Assembly: GCA_964469055.1 (NCBI GenBank) | Contig: CAYXXN010000116.1 | Location: 1 to 9,165 of the forward strand | Reading direction: 5' to 3' | Length of the DNA: 9,165 nucleotides | Source of the DNA: CAYXXN01 sp964469055 | GTDB taxonomy: Bacteria > Acidobacteriota > Thermoanaerobaculia > Multivoradales > JAHEKO01 | Part shown: positions 1 through 7,070 of the stretch, piece by piece | Layout of the letters: the number at the start of each line of letters is the position of its first letter | Position numbering within the stretch: the first letter of the stretch is position 1 | Notes under the pieces: model-generated | Told to the model about the DNA's origin: nothing | Databases searched by the model: none | The model's input: only the letters and a program-made list of their open reading frames with translations | Position numbers and translations under genes: made by a program

Positions 1-3000
1 GGCCCCGATCCCAACGGCAACGATCAGTTCGAGGAGTTCGAGGGTCTCGAGGGGTTCTTCACCGAGTTGGTCAACGTCGACGTCGAGGCCGATACCGGTG
101 AGACGGAGAACGGCGTCGGCCGCTGTGGCGGTCTCGACATGAACGACGACACGGACGACGACATCTACGTCGATCCCTACAACCTGCGGTTCCCGACGAT
201 CGCGGACCCCGACACGACGCTGCTCGACGTGGGCGACTTCATCCCTCTCGACTGGCGCAACGGCCACACGCAGCTGATCCTCTCGCGGCTGGCGCCGAAC
301 ATCCTGCTCGGGGAGGCGACCCCCGACTTCTCGATCTCGCGCTACTTCGAGAACCCGGCCGGCACCGGCCCCAACGGCGCCCTGGAGTTGCTCGACGAGG
401 GCGTTCGCCCCATCCTCCCGACCGCGAAGACGCCCCTCGACAACGCCATCGCCGACTTCCGCGAGTGGTACGACGGCTGCCGGCACAACCCCAACTGCGG
501 CAACGAGGACAACGGCTGGGAGGAGTACGCCGAGACCCGCGACCCCAACTGGGGCTGCCGCAAGAAGTACCTCTTGATCTTCACCGACGGCGACGTGACC
601 TGCCGGGAGGGCGGCAACGCCTGCAACGCCACCGCCAACATGAACTCGCAGCTCGGGGTCGAGACCTTCGTCGTCGCCTACGGCACCAGCTCCGACGAGC
701 AGCAGCCCGGGGGCGGCAACCAGAGCACGCTCACCTGCCTGCCGGCCAACAGCGGAGCGGGGCAGGGTCAGGAGATCGGCGCCCTCTTCCCCCACAACCG
801 CCAGGAGCTCCTCGACGCCCTGAAGCTCATCTTCTCGGCCATCGTCGGCCGCACCGCCACCTTCTCCGCGGCCGCCGTGCCGTCCGTGCAAGCCGAGGCC
901 CTGGACAAGCTCTTCCTGACCTCGCTCTCGCCGGTCAACGAGCAGTCGGTCTGGCCGGGGCGCCTCGACGCCTTCTTGAAGCCCCTGCCGCTCGACGACC
1001 AGAACCGTCCGGACACTGTCAACTCGCCCTGCCCGGATCCGTCGAACAACGCCTCGCACTGCCACCTGTGGAACGCGGCCGACGTGATGCTCGCCGAACA
1101 GGTCGACGCCACCGACCCCGTCGGGCAGACGGCCGGTCAGCGACGGATCGCCTACTCCCAGTTCCCGCTCGACGCCGCCGTGCCCTGGGCGCAGGAGAGC
1201 TTCGAGTCCAGCACCAACCGCACGGTCGGCATCGAGGTCGAGCGCGACTTCTGGCGCGGCTTGGGGATCACCTTCGTGCGCGACGACACGACCTCCGAGG
1301 ACGCGGCACGGGCGGAGTCCGACGGCATCATCAGCGAGGCCCTGGCGGTCAAGACCGGCACCCTGCCGCCGCCCGACGAGACCGTCATCGACTACGTCTT
1401 CGGCGAGATCTTCCACTCCGACCCCGGGGTCGTGGGCTCGCCGACCAACAACCTCTATTTCATCGCCGATCTCGGGACCGACGGCGACGGCACCACGGGC
1501 TGCGAGGACGCCGCCGAGCGCGGTTACCGCTGCTTCTTCTTCCGCAACGCGAAGCGCCGCAAGGTGCTGGGCGCCGGGAGCAACGACGGCATGTTCCACC
1601 TCTGGGACATCGGCGCGTGGAGCACGACGGGCGACTTCATCGATCGCTTCGACAACGGCAGCGGCAAGGAGATCCTGGGCTACATCCCGCGCACCGTGCT
1701 GCCGATCGTCAGGCGCATGACCGAGGATCCGATCCAGCCGCAGTACGCGGTCGACGGCCGGCCGGCCGCGGCCGACGTCTTCATCGACCCGGTGCACGCC
1801 GGCACGCCCGATCCGGACGAGCGCGAGTGGCGCACGGTGGTGATGGGCGGCTTGCGCGGCGGCGGCTGGACGACGCTCACCGGCTTCAGCAACCTCGAGG
1901 GGCCGGTGGGAAGCGAAGCCCAGAAGGCCGCCAGCTACTTCCTGCTCGACATCACCCAGCCCGACCCGGTGAGCTTGACCGATTCGGACTTCGTGCCGGA
2001 CGTCCAGGACCCGCCCGCCTGCCTCGTCGCCGGCGTAACCGACTGCGGCCCCGTCGCCTACGGCACGCCGCTCTGGGAGTTCACCGACACGATCCTGGCC
2101 GAGCGCGAGGAGGGCGACCCCAATGACGCCACCGACAACGTCATCGTCGGCGTGCGGCTCGACGAGGACGGCAACGGCTTCATCGACTTGGCGCCCACCT
2201 GGTCGACGCCCAACTTCGGGCGCATGCGGATCTGCGTCGCCGCCGGCGGCGGCAGCCCCAACTGCAATGCCGCCGATCCCGCCAGCGACGTCGAGGTGCG
2301 CCACGTGGCAGTCTTCACCGGCGGCCTGGAGGGCGAGGATCCCACCGACCCGGTCTTCTATACGCGCGGCAACTTCCTCTACATCGTCGACGCCGAGACC
2401 GGGCAGACCCTCTACAAGCACGAGTTGGAGGGCGCCGCGCCGAGCGAGCCGGCGGCCGTCGATACCAACTTCGACGGCTTCCTCGACACCATCTACAGCG
2501 GCACGAACATGGGTTTCCTCTATCGCGCTGACCTCGAAGCGATCGTCGGCGCCGCGATCATCGTGCCGGAGTTGACGGACGTGACCGTCTCCGGGACGAT
2601 GGCCGACGGCACCTTCGTCACGGACACCCAGCAGCGGATCACCGACCTGCTGTACAAGCCCTACATCCTCTTCAACGCCAACGACGTGAGTGTGGACGAC
2701 GTCATCATCGGCGTCGCCGGCGGCACGTTGCGGCCGCAGCAGATGTACTACCGCCCGTCGGTCATCTTCGTGCCCGACCTCGACCGCTACGCACTCGCCT
2801 TCGGCACGGGCAACCGCGCCGACCTCTTCGATCGCGGGGAGACCGCCGGCGGCCGGTTCTTCGTGATGGTCGACGACGTGTTGCCCGCCGACCTCCAGGA
2901 CCCGACGTTCACTCCGCTCGGCCCGGCCGACCTCCAGCTGATCGACGTCCTCGCGGCGCGGCGCACGGACGACCTCCTCACCACCGTCGGCGGCTGGTGG

Positions 3001-3507
3001 TTCCAGCTCGCTCCCAACCAGCGAGTGGTGACCGAGACCTTCGCCCTCTCCGGCATCCTCTTCTTCTCGAGCTTCATCCCGGCCGACCAGGCCATCATCG
3101 TCGAAGGCGCCGCGCCGGGACCCAACCCGCCGCAGCCGGGCGACGATCTCTTCTGCCGCGAGGCAGGCACCAGCCAGATCTTCGCCACGCTCGCCACCAA
3201 CGGCAACGGCCTGCTCTACGTGCCGACCGAGACCGACGCCGTGCGCTTCCGCACGGTGGAGGATCTGGCGACGCGGCCCTACACCGAGCTGTCGCAGACC
3301 GCCAACCCCGTGCCCGACGAGCCGCCGCCGCCCCTGTCGGCCGAGCTGCTCCAGATCCAGGAGGAGCTGAAAGGGCTCTTCCCCTCCAACTGCAAGTTCC
3401 CGCCGGGCTACAACATCGGTGTCAAGACCCGCGTGACAGACACGGGCATCGAGTTCATCGCGCCGGTGCCGATCTGCGTCATCGAGAAGAACTTCCGGGA
3501 CTACTGA
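1..3507 (+). CDS. pilY1: PilY1-type type IV pilus tip protein (vWA + beta-propeller), 5' end missing
   Basis: The frame is open from base 1, so the N-terminus lies outside the window; 1168 residues are visible. Residue numbers here count from base 1. Residues 1-270 are the end of a von Willebrand A domain: LLIFTDGD (191-198, TDG at 195-197) is a MIDAS strand, while the DxSxS motif must lie upstream. From about 460 the PilY1/PilC beta-propeller follows: GEIFHSDPGVVGSP (468-481), GAGSNDGMFHLWD (from 524), YIPRTVLP, W610 followed by RTVVMGGLRGGGWT, LWEFTD, and a strand pair around DTNFDGFLD (821-829). In known family members this domain sits at the pilus tip or cell surface, governs pilus extension and retraction, adhesion and sometimes surface sensing, and binds calcium through such a loop. 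A second EF-hand-like loop, DEDGNGFID, lies at 721-729. Many paired cysteines fit an exported, disulphide-bonded protein. The minor pilins usually encoded upstream are not visible. Family assignment is firm; the exact partner pilus is inferred. Confidence 0.9.
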   Translation, partial: GPDPNGNDQFEEFEGLEGFFTELVNVDVEADTGETENGVGRCGGLDMNDDTDDDIYVDPYNLRFPTIADPDTTLLDVGDFIPLDWRNGHTQLILSRLAPNILLGEATPDFSISRYFENPAGTGPNGALELLDEGVRPILPTAKTPLDNAIADFREWYDGCRHNPNCGNEDNGWEEYAETRDPNWGCRKKYLLIFTDGDVTCREGGNACNATANMNSQLGVETFVVAYGTSSDEQQPGGGNQSTLTCLPANSGAGQGQEIGALFPHNRQELLDALKLIFSAIVGRTATFSAAAVPSVQAEALDKLFLTSLSPVNEQSVWPGRLDAFLKPLPLDDQNRPDTVNSPCPDPSNNASHCHLWNAADVMLAEQVDATDPVGQTAGQRRIAYSQFPLDAAVPWAQESFESSTNRTVGIEVERDFWRGLGITFVRDDTTSEDAARAESDGIISEALAVKTGTLPPPDETVIDYVFGEIFHSDPGVVGSPTNNLYFIADLGTDGDGTTGCEDAAERGYRCFFFRNAKRRKVLGAGSNDGMFHLWDIGAWSTTGDFIDRFDNGSGKEILGYIPRTVLPIVRRMTEDPIQPQYAVDGRPAAADVFIDPVHAGTPDPDEREWRTVVMGGLRGGGWTTLTGFSNLEGPVGSEAQKAASYFLLDITQPDPVSLTDSDFVPDVQDPPACLVAGVTDCGPVAYGTPLWEFTDTILAEREEGDPNDATDNVIVGVRLDEDGNGFIDLAPTWSTPNFGRMRICVAAGGGSPNCNAADPASDVEVRHVAVFTGGLEGEDPTDPVFYTRGNFLYIVDAETGQTLYKHELEGAAPSEPAAVDTNFDGFLDTIYSGTNMGFLYRADLEAIVGAAIIVPELTDVTVSGTMADGTFVTDTQQRITDLLYKPYILFNANDVSVDDVIIGVAGGTLRPQQMYYRPSVIFVPDLDRYALAFGTGNRADLFDRGETAGGRFFVMVDDVLPADLQDPTFTPLGPADLQLIDVLAARRTDDLLTTVGGWWFQLAPNQRVVTETFALSGILFFSSFIPADQAIIVEGAAPGPNPPQPGDDLFCREAGTSQIFATLATNGNGLLYVPTETDAVRFRTVEDLATRPYTELSQTANPVPDEPPPPLSAELLQIQEELKGLFPSNCKFPPGYNIGVKTRVTDTGIEFIAPVPICVIEKNFRDY
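2161..2187 (+). other. EF-hand-like calcium-loop coding segment 1 in the PilY1-type protein
   Basis: These bases encode DEDGNGFID, which fits the DxDxNGxxD loop pattern. It lies just before the PTWSTPNFG strand of the propeller. Calcium binding is inferred from pattern only. Confidence 0.45.
2461..2487 (+). other. EF-hand-like calcium-loop coding segment 2 in the PilY1-type protein
   Basis: These bases encode DTNFDGFLD, matching DxNxDGxxD, followed by TIYSGTNMGFLYRADL. This is the position of the known PilY1 calcium loop (Asp-rich loop before the 'iYaGDl.Gnl.rfDL' signature), so it is the more likely functional site. Confidence 0.65.
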
Positions 3508-3509
3508 CC

Positions 3510-4352
3510 ATGACCGTCCACCTGCGCTACATCGCTCTCTGCGTTGCCCTCTCGGCGAGCTGGGCTCTCGCCCCGCTCGCCCCTGCCGCGGCCGACTGGC
3601 TGGTGACCCGTGACGGCTCGGCGATCGAGACCGACGGGCCCTGGCGACTCGATGGGGAGCAGGTCGTCTTCACCCTGCATGGCGGCGGGCTCGCCGCTCT
3701 GCCGGCCGAGGAAGTCGATCTCGACGCCAGCCGGGAGCGCACCTCCCCGGCGAGGGCGCCGGCACCGGTGGCGGCGCCGGCCTCACGCTGGACGATCACG
3801 GACGCCGACGTCGACCGTGCCCTCGACGTCGAGGGCGAGGGCGGCTCGGCGGCGAGCGAAGCGCCCGAGCAGACGAGCGCCCTCGCGGGCGTGTCGGTCG
3901 TCTCCTGGGAGGAGACCTCGGCGCCCGAGGCCGGAGGAGTGTCGCTCATCGGCACGCTGCGCAACGACGGCACCGACTACTCCGCCAACCTGCGCCTGCA
4001 GGTCGCGCTCCACGACGAGGCGGGCGAGCTCATCGAACGCCGCGCGGCGGTGCCGACCAGCACCACCCTCGCGCCCGGCGACGCCACCGACTTCGCGGTC
4101 GACTTCCCCGAGGTCGTGGGCTTCGCCGAGGTCCGCTTCACCATCGAAGGGCGCGGGTTCAGCGCCGTGCGCCCCGCGGTCGGTGAGGAGGCCATCGGCG
4201 AGACCTTCGAGGAGGCTGAGGGGTTCCCCCTCGACGAGGAGTCGCTCGAGGAGGTCCCCGAGGAGACTCTCGACGAGACCTACGGTGAAGGCATCGAAGA
4301 GGAGTTCCCGCTGGAGACCGAGGAAGTGGCCGTCGAGTCGGAAGAGGCCTAA
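3510..4352 (+). CDS. Secreted FxLyD-like protein with acidic C-terminal tail
   Basis: A 280-residue protein whose ATG lies two bases after the stop of the PilY1-type gene, so the pair is very likely one operon with translational coupling; there is no clear Shine-Dalgarno. Residues 1-28 form a signal peptide (MTVHLRYIALCVALS..., likely cleavage AAA28|D29). Mature residues 29 to about 72 begin DWLVTRDGSAIETDGPW and hold short beta strands (QVVFTLHGGG, LAALPAEEVDL). Residues 73-142 are Ala/Pro/Glu-rich and low in complexity. Residues 143 to about 214 (GVSLIGTLRNDG, LRLQVALHDEAGELIERR, TLAPGDATDFAVDFPE, AEVRFTIEGRG) read like an FxLyD-type immunoglobulin-like beta domain. Residues 224-280 are extremely acidic, with 25 Asp/Glu and no Lys or Arg. 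It is probably periplasmic or surface-exposed. No enzymatic motif is seen and its function is unknown; its position suggests a role with the pilus adhesin. The FxLyD assignment is by resemblance only. Confidence 0.85.
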   Translation: MTVHLRYIALCVALSASWALAPLAPAAADWLVTRDGSAIETDGPWRLDGEQVVFTLHGGGLAALPAEEVDLDASRERTSPARAPAPVAAPASRWTITDADVDRALDVEGEGGSAASEAPEQTSALAGVSVVSWEETSAPEAGGVSLIGTLRNDGTDYSANLRLQVALHDEAGELIERRAAVPTSTTLAPGDATDFAVDFPEVVGFAEVRFTIEGRGFSAVRPAVGEEAIGETFEEAEGFPLDEESLEEVPEETLDETYGEGIEEEFPLETEEVAVESEEA

Positions 4353-4360
4353 CGCCCTCT

Positions 4361-5662
4361 CTACTGGCGGTACTTGGGGAAACCCTCGAGATCCAGATCC
4401 CGCACCCGTCGCTGCAGCGTGCGGTAGCTCACACCCAGCAGCTCCGCCGCTCGCTTCTTGTCGCCGGCGGCGCGCCGCAGGGCGTCGCGCACCGCCTCCG
4501 CCTCACCGCCGGGCATCGGCCCCAACACCGAGACGAGATCCGCCGCCGTCCACAGCGGCCGATCGAGGACGACGACGCCGCGCTCGAGCACGTTGGCGAG
4601 CTGCCGGACGTTGCCCGGCCAGGGCTGAGCGGCCAGGACTGCCTCGGCCTCGGCCTGCAAGCGCGGAGCCGCCCGGCCCAGGCGCAGGGCGATGCGGCCC
4701 AGAAGGTGCTCGGCCAGGAGCGGGATGTCGCTGGCGCGCTCGGAGAGCGCCGGCAACTCCACGGGGAAGACCTCGAGCCGGAAGAAGAGGTCGCGACGGA
4801 AGAGACCGGCCGCCGCCAGGGCCGCCAGATCCTGGTTGGTCGCCGCCACCAACCGCACGTCGGCTCGCAGCGTGGAACCGCCGCCCACCCGTTCGAAGGT
4901 CCGCTCCTCGAGGACGCGTAGGACCTTGCTCTGCACGGCGAGGTCGAGATCGCCGATCTCGTCGAGGAAGAGCGTGCCGCCGTGGGCCAGCTCGAAGCGT
5001 CCCGCCTGCCGCCGGTGCGCGCCCGTGAACGCGCCCTTCTCGTGCCCGAAGAGCTCGTTTTCCAAGAGCTCGCGCGGGATCGCCGCGCAGTTGACGGCGA
5101 CGAAGGGGCCGGCGGCGCGCGGTGAGAGCTCGTGGACAGAGCGAGCGAAGAGCTCCTTGCCAGTGCCGCTGGCGCCGGTCAGCAGTACGGTGCTGTCGGT
5201 CGGCGCCACCCGCCGCAGCAGGTGCAGCGCCGCCCGCATGCGCGGATGGCGGCCGACGATCTCCGTGCCGGCGGGAGTGGCGAAGACGGCGGCGCTCGGC
5301 GCCGCGCCCGCCAGCGCGCCGACCAGCCGCTCGAGCTCGCCCAAGTCGACGGGCTTCTCGAGGAAGTCGGCCGCGCCGAGCTTCATCGCCTCGACGGCGG
5401 CCGACACGGTACCGTAGGCGGTCATCACCACCACCGGGAGGGCGGGCCGCAGGCGGCGGGCCGCAGTGAGGACATCGAGCCCCGAGCATCCCGGAAGCTT
5501 CAGGTCGGAGAGCAGCAAGTCGAAGTCTCGGGCTTCGAGAGCGGCGATGCCGGCCTCGCCTTCGGCGACCGCCGTGACCTCGTGCCCCTGGCTCTCGAGG
5601 GCGTGCGCGATGAGGCGGCGCAGCGACTCCCGGTCCTCGACCAGCAGGATGTGGGCGGGCAT
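4361..5662 (-). CDS. NtrC-family sigma-54-dependent response regulator
   Basis: A complete 433-residue regulator in the usual order. The receiver domain (1 to about 115) starts MPAHILLVEDRE and has all key residues: acidic pair E9/D10, phospho-acceptor D53 in LLLSDLKLPG, T81 and K103 in FLEKPVD. The AAA+ domain (about 133-365) has Walker A GASGTGKE (163-170), the sigma-54 contact loop GAFTGA (210-215), Walker B LFLDEIGD (231-238), sensor I VRLVAATNQDL and an arginine-finger region RRDLFFRL. The C-terminal 45 residues are a Fis-type helix-turn-helix (KKRAAELLGVSYRTLQRRV). It should activate sigma-54 promoters by ATP-driven open-complex formation when phosphorylated. No histidine kinase lies in the window, so its partner and targets are unknown. 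The ATG at 5662 was chosen because the first receiver strand follows directly; an in-frame extension upstream to 5941 is low-complexity shadow inside selA. It lies 40 bases downstream of selA and converges with the + strand gene ending at 4352, with 8 bases between. Confidence 0.95.
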   Translation of the reverse strand: MPAHILLVEDRESLRRLIAHALESQGHEVTAVAEGEAGIAALEARDFDLLLSDLKLPGCSGLDVLTAARRLRPALPVVVMTAYGTVSAAVEAMKLGAADFLEKPVDLGELERLVGALAGAAPSAAVFATPAGTEIVGRHPRMRAALHLLRRVAPTDSTVLLTGASGTGKELFARSVHELSPRAAGPFVAVNCAAIPRELLENELFGHEKGAFTGAHRRQAGRFELAHGGTLFLDEIGDLDLAVQSKVLRVLEERTFERVGGGSTLRADVRLVAATNQDLAALAAAGLFRRDLFFRLEVFPVELPALSERASDIPLLAEHLLGRIALRLGRAAPRLQAEAEAVLAAQPWPGNVRQLANVLERGVVVLDRPLWTAADLVSVLGPMPGGEAEAVRDALRRAAGDKKRAAELLGVSYRTLQRRVRDLDLEGFPKYRQ

Positions 5663-5670
5663 CGGCGGGG

Positions 5671-5676
5671 ATTCTA
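5671..5676 (-). promoter_or_regulatory. Candidate -10 element for the response regulator (possible leaderless start)
   Basis: On the minus strand this reads TAGAAT, five of six bases of the TATAAT consensus, and it ends 8 bases before the ATG at 5662. A transcript from it would begin at or next to the start codon. No good -35 (TTGACA-like) is found 15-19 bases upstream. It lies in the 40-base gap after selA (5663-5702), which also lacks a Shine-Dalgarno. The call rests on one hexamer. Confidence 0.3.
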
Positions 5677-5702
5677 TGGCCCCGTGGAGTCCCGGAACGG
5701 CT

Positions 5703-7046
5703 TCAGCCCGTGAGGGCAACACGAACTGCATCAAGTAGGAAAGCGTCGTCCGCCGGGTCGACCGTGCGCAGGTCGAGGAACACCTTGCCGTCGCGGGCGT
5801 AGCCGACGACCGGTGGCTCCCCCAGGCGCAGCCGCGCCAGCAGGTCGCCGTCATCGGGTAGGGCCAGGGCCCGGCCCGGGAGAGGCTCCTCCGGCGCCGA
5901 GCCGCCGCCAAGGAAAGCGTCGGCGGACACGATCGCCGCACCCAGAGCTGTTGCAGCGGCGGTCAGCCGCCGATCCAGGTCTTCCCGAGCCCACATCCGA
6001 TCGAGCGGTAGCGATGCCTCGGCCAGGTGGAGGCGCAGCACGCCGTCGAGGGCGGCAAGCGTGAAGCGGTTGGGACGCAGGGCGCGGAAGAGAGGATGGG
6101 TGCGGCAGCGTTCGACCCAGGAGCGCTTGCCCACCAGCAGGCCCGCCTGCGGACCGCCCAGCAGCTTGTCACCGCTGCCGCAGGCGACATCGACGCCCCA
6201 GGTCACGAGCTCCTTCAGGCTCGGGTGATCGGCGAGCTGGGGCGCGGCGTGGGGCCGCAGCAGGCCGCTCCCTTCGTCGACCACGAGCGGCAGCCCCCGC
6301 TCGGCGGCCAGCTCGACCAGCTCGGGAACGGCGACGGACTCGGTGAAGCCGCGGATGCGATAGTTGCTGGGGTGCACCTTGAGCAGCAGGGCGGTCCGTT
6401 CGCCGATGGCACCGGCGTAGTCGGCTCGCCGCGTCCGGTTGGTCGTGCCGACCTCGACCAACACGGCGCCCGCCGCGGCGAGGAGCTCCGGGATGCGGAA
6501 CGAGCCGCCGATCTCCACCAGCTCGCCGCGCGAGACGACCACCTCCCGGTCGCGGGCAAGCGCCGCGAGGGCGAGGGTCAGTGCCGCCGCGTTGTTGTTG
6601 ACGACGGTCGCCGCCTCGGCCCCGGTCGCCTCGCAGAGCAGCGCCGCCACCCGCCGCGTACGCGAATCGCGCTCGCCCGTGGCGAGGTCCATCTCGAGAT
6701 CGCAGGCGGCGGTCAAGAGTCCCGGCAGACCCTCCGCGACCGCCCCCGGCAGCGGCGCGCGGCCGAGGTTGGTGTGCAGAAGGACGCCGGTGGCGTTGAG
6801 GACGCGGCGCGGCGGCGCCCCCAACCGCGAGCGGAGCGCCTCCGCGACACGGGCGGCGAGATCGGGCTCGGCCGGCAAGGTGCTGTCCCCTGCCAGCTCC
6901 GCGCGCCAGGCCGCCAACTCGTGACGCGCCTGGGCGCGCACGCTCTCCCTTCCGTATAATCCGGCGAGTCGCTCGAGGACCGGCTCACGGAGCAGTCGGT
7001 CGATCGGCGGCAGCGACCGTCGAGCGTCCTGGGGTCTTCCCTTCAT
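5703..7046 (-). CDS. selA: L-seryl-tRNA(Sec) selenium transferase (selenocysteine synthase)
   Basis: SelA is a PLP enzyme that converts seryl-tRNA(Sec) to selenocysteinyl-tRNA(Sec) using selenophosphate; it works in the cytoplasm as a ring-shaped decamer. The 447-residue product is close to the 463 of the E. coli enzyme. Its N-terminal tRNA-binding region has LPPIDRLLRE (12-21) and LYGRESV; the core has VLNATGVLLHTNLGRAPLP, VVNNNAAALTLAL, VVVSRGELVEIGGSFRIP, VEVGTTNRT and KVHPSNYRIRGFTE, and SGDKLLGGPQAG with PLP lysine K294 (E. coli K295). The C-terminus ends PVVGYARDGKVFLDLRTVD...LLDAV. All hallmark motifs are intact. The ATG at 7046 was chosen because PIDRLLRE follows about 14 residues later; a longer in-frame extension to 7298 overlaps the divergent gene and is not SelA-like. 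No Shine-Dalgarno precedes it. The response regulator follows 40 bases downstream. selB, selC and selD are not in the window. Confidence 0.97.
   Translation of the reverse strand: MKGRPQDARRSLPPIDRLLREPVLERLAGLYGRESVRAQARHELAAWRAELAGDSTLPAEPDLAARVAEALRSRLGAPPRRVLNATGVLLHTNLGRAPLPGAVAEGLPGLLTAACDLEMDLATGERDSRTRRVAALLCEATGAEAATVVNNNAAALTLALAALARDREVVVSRGELVEIGGSFRIPELLAAAGAVLVEVGTTNRTRRADYAGAIGERTALLLKVHPSNYRIRGFTESVAVPELVELAAERGLPLVVDEGSGLLRPHAAPQLADHPSLKELVTWGVDVACGSGDKLLGGPQAGLLVGKRSWVERCRTHPLFRALRPNRFTLAALDGVLRLHLAEASLPLDRMWAREDLDRRLTAAATALGAAIVSADAFLGGGSAPEEPLPGRALALPDDGDLLARLRLGEPPVVGYARDGKVFLDLRTVDPADDAFLLDAVRVALTG
6955..6960 (+). promoter_or_regulatory. Perfect TATAAT -10 hexamer inside selA, directed toward the gene at 7071
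   Basis: The plus strand reads TCCGTATAATCCGG, an exact sigma-70 -10 consensus in very GC-rich DNA, 110 bases before the ATG at 7071. Initiation here would give a leader of roughly 100 bases running antisense to the start of selA. No convincing -35 lies 16-18 bases upstream, and there is no extended -10 TG. On the selA strand the same bases form the rare codons GGA TTA TAC GGA AGG, which fits selection on the opposite strand. Confidence 0.4.
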
Positions 7047-7070
7047 GCCGGCGGCTAGACCGGCGCGATT
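7047..7070. promoter_or_regulatory. 24-base divergent gap between selA and the composite TPR gene
   Basis: The two start codons face away from each other across 24 bases. The gap holds a 5-base inverted repeat (GCCGG at 7047-7051, CCGGC at 7060-7064) and no Shine-Dalgarno for either gene. On the minus strand CATAAT (7073-7068) overlaps the ATG of the plus-strand gene and could be a -10 for selA, with a leader of about 13 bases; no matching -35 is seen. At least one promoter must therefore lie inside a neighbouring coding region. Confidence 0.3.

Noticed and set aside
465..2126. A long open frame (553 codons) on the plus strand overlapping the PilY1-type gene
   Set aside because: The translation is Arg/Pro/Gly-rich low-complexity text, typical of an off-frame read of GC-rich coding DNA. 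The other frame has clear PilY1 motifs.
3505..3507. TGA stops (also at 5705-5703 and 8268-8266) as possible selenocysteine codons, given selA in the window
   Set aside because: Reading on gives no continued domain, and each protein ends at a natural family end. No TGA interrupts a recognisable domain.
4343..4360. AGAGG / CCTCT inverted repeat between the convergent genes as a terminator
   Set aside because: Only five base pairs with an eight-base loop and no T-run on either strand.
3610..5028. A 472-codon plus-strand open frame spanning the FxLyD-like gene and the response regulator
   Set aside because: It crosses two well-supported genes, one of them on the opposite strand, and consists of Arg/Pro/Ser/Ala repeats without any domain.
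5663..5941. N-terminal extension of the response regulator
   Set aside because: The 93 extra codons lie within the end of selA and the gap and show no domain. The receiver begins right at MPAHILLVED.
7047..7070. A selC (tRNA-Sec) gene next to selA
   Set aside because: No gap in the window is large enough for a tRNA of about 95 bases, and no cloverleaf-like sequence was noticed.
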